From assembly GCA_014804285.1 (NCBI GenBank), contig JAAVAA010000050.1, positions 68,126 through 80,636 on the forward strand: a DNA stretch of 12,511 bases, read 5' to 3'. Under the pieces are notes generated by a model. That model saw only the letters and a program-made list of their open reading frames with translations. It made no database searches and was not told the DNA's origin. A program made the translations under genes and the position numbers. Shown piece by piece: positions 12,430-12,511 of this stretch (position 1 is its first letter; each line of letters begins with the position of its first letter). The stretch is from Lachnospiraceae bacterium (lineage in GTDB: Bacteria > Bacillota > Clostridia > Lachnospirales > Lachnospiraceae).

Positions 12430-12511
12430 TTAAAAAATCCTCCCTAGTTTTTATTTATTTCTAACCCTCCGCACCATTGCATCGGGTTGAAACCAAAGTG
12501 AATCATCCCTT

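Noticed and set aside
12430..12511. Catabolite-repression (cre) site upstream of the lipoprotein gene
   Set aside because: TGAAACCAAAGTGA lacks the central CG and the final C of the consensus. No convincing promoter is visible before the window ends.

Overview
The window looks like chromosome of a spore-forming, gut-type Firmicute, most likely Lachnospiraceae or a close Clostridia relative. The grounds are moderate GC, strong GGAGG-type ribosome binding sites, intrinsic terminators with U-tracts, a DUF1700-type protein, a DUF3502-like lipoprotein and an rdgB-yfcE (ysnA-ysnB-like) gene pair. This is inference from gene content, not a database match.

Layout. (1) 1-2306 looks accessory. It holds the end of a plus-strand MATE transporter, a convergent unrecognised membrane protein and a frameshifted small gene, all on the 3' side of a minus-strand tRNA-Leu(UAG). 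(2) 2307-5085 is minus-strand: a MATE exporter behind a promoter whose spacer contains a dyad, then a K+-dependent Na+/Ca2+-exchanger-like (CaCA) transporter, then tRNA-Leu. Between the two transporters is a leader with its own promoter, an aptamer-like fold with features of the yybP-ykoY (Mn2+) riboswitch, and a terminator sharing bases with the aptamer's closing stem. (3) 5146-5967 is a plus-strand tRNA operon, Pro-Gly-Arg-His-Gln-Lys. It has a near-perfect promoter preceded by helically phased A-tracts, and ends in a tRNA-like scar and a strong bidirectional terminator. (4) 5986-9461 is a minus-strand housekeeping operon: THUMP-domain RNA methyltransferase, membrane-anchored Amidase_3-like protein lacking its zinc and catalytic residues, XTP/dITP pyrophosphatase and YfcE-type phosphodiesterase. 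(5) 9466-9942 is a regulatory island: a 49-residue Asn/Gln/Ser-rich peptide behind a sigma-G/F-like promoter, two identical-format palindromes, and a plus-strand promoter-to-terminator unit without an ORF (candidate small RNA). (6) 9943-10721 holds two small minus-strand genes, a DUF1700-like protein and an unrecognised 128-residue protein. (7) 10744-12429 is a solute-binding lipoprotein ending in two tandem terminators, with no permease genes downstream.

The strongest points for follow-up are the riboswitch-like leader of the CaCA transporter, the degenerate amidase, the probable forespore peptide and the small-RNA/palindrome island. Nothing here amounts to a complete new defence or mobile system.
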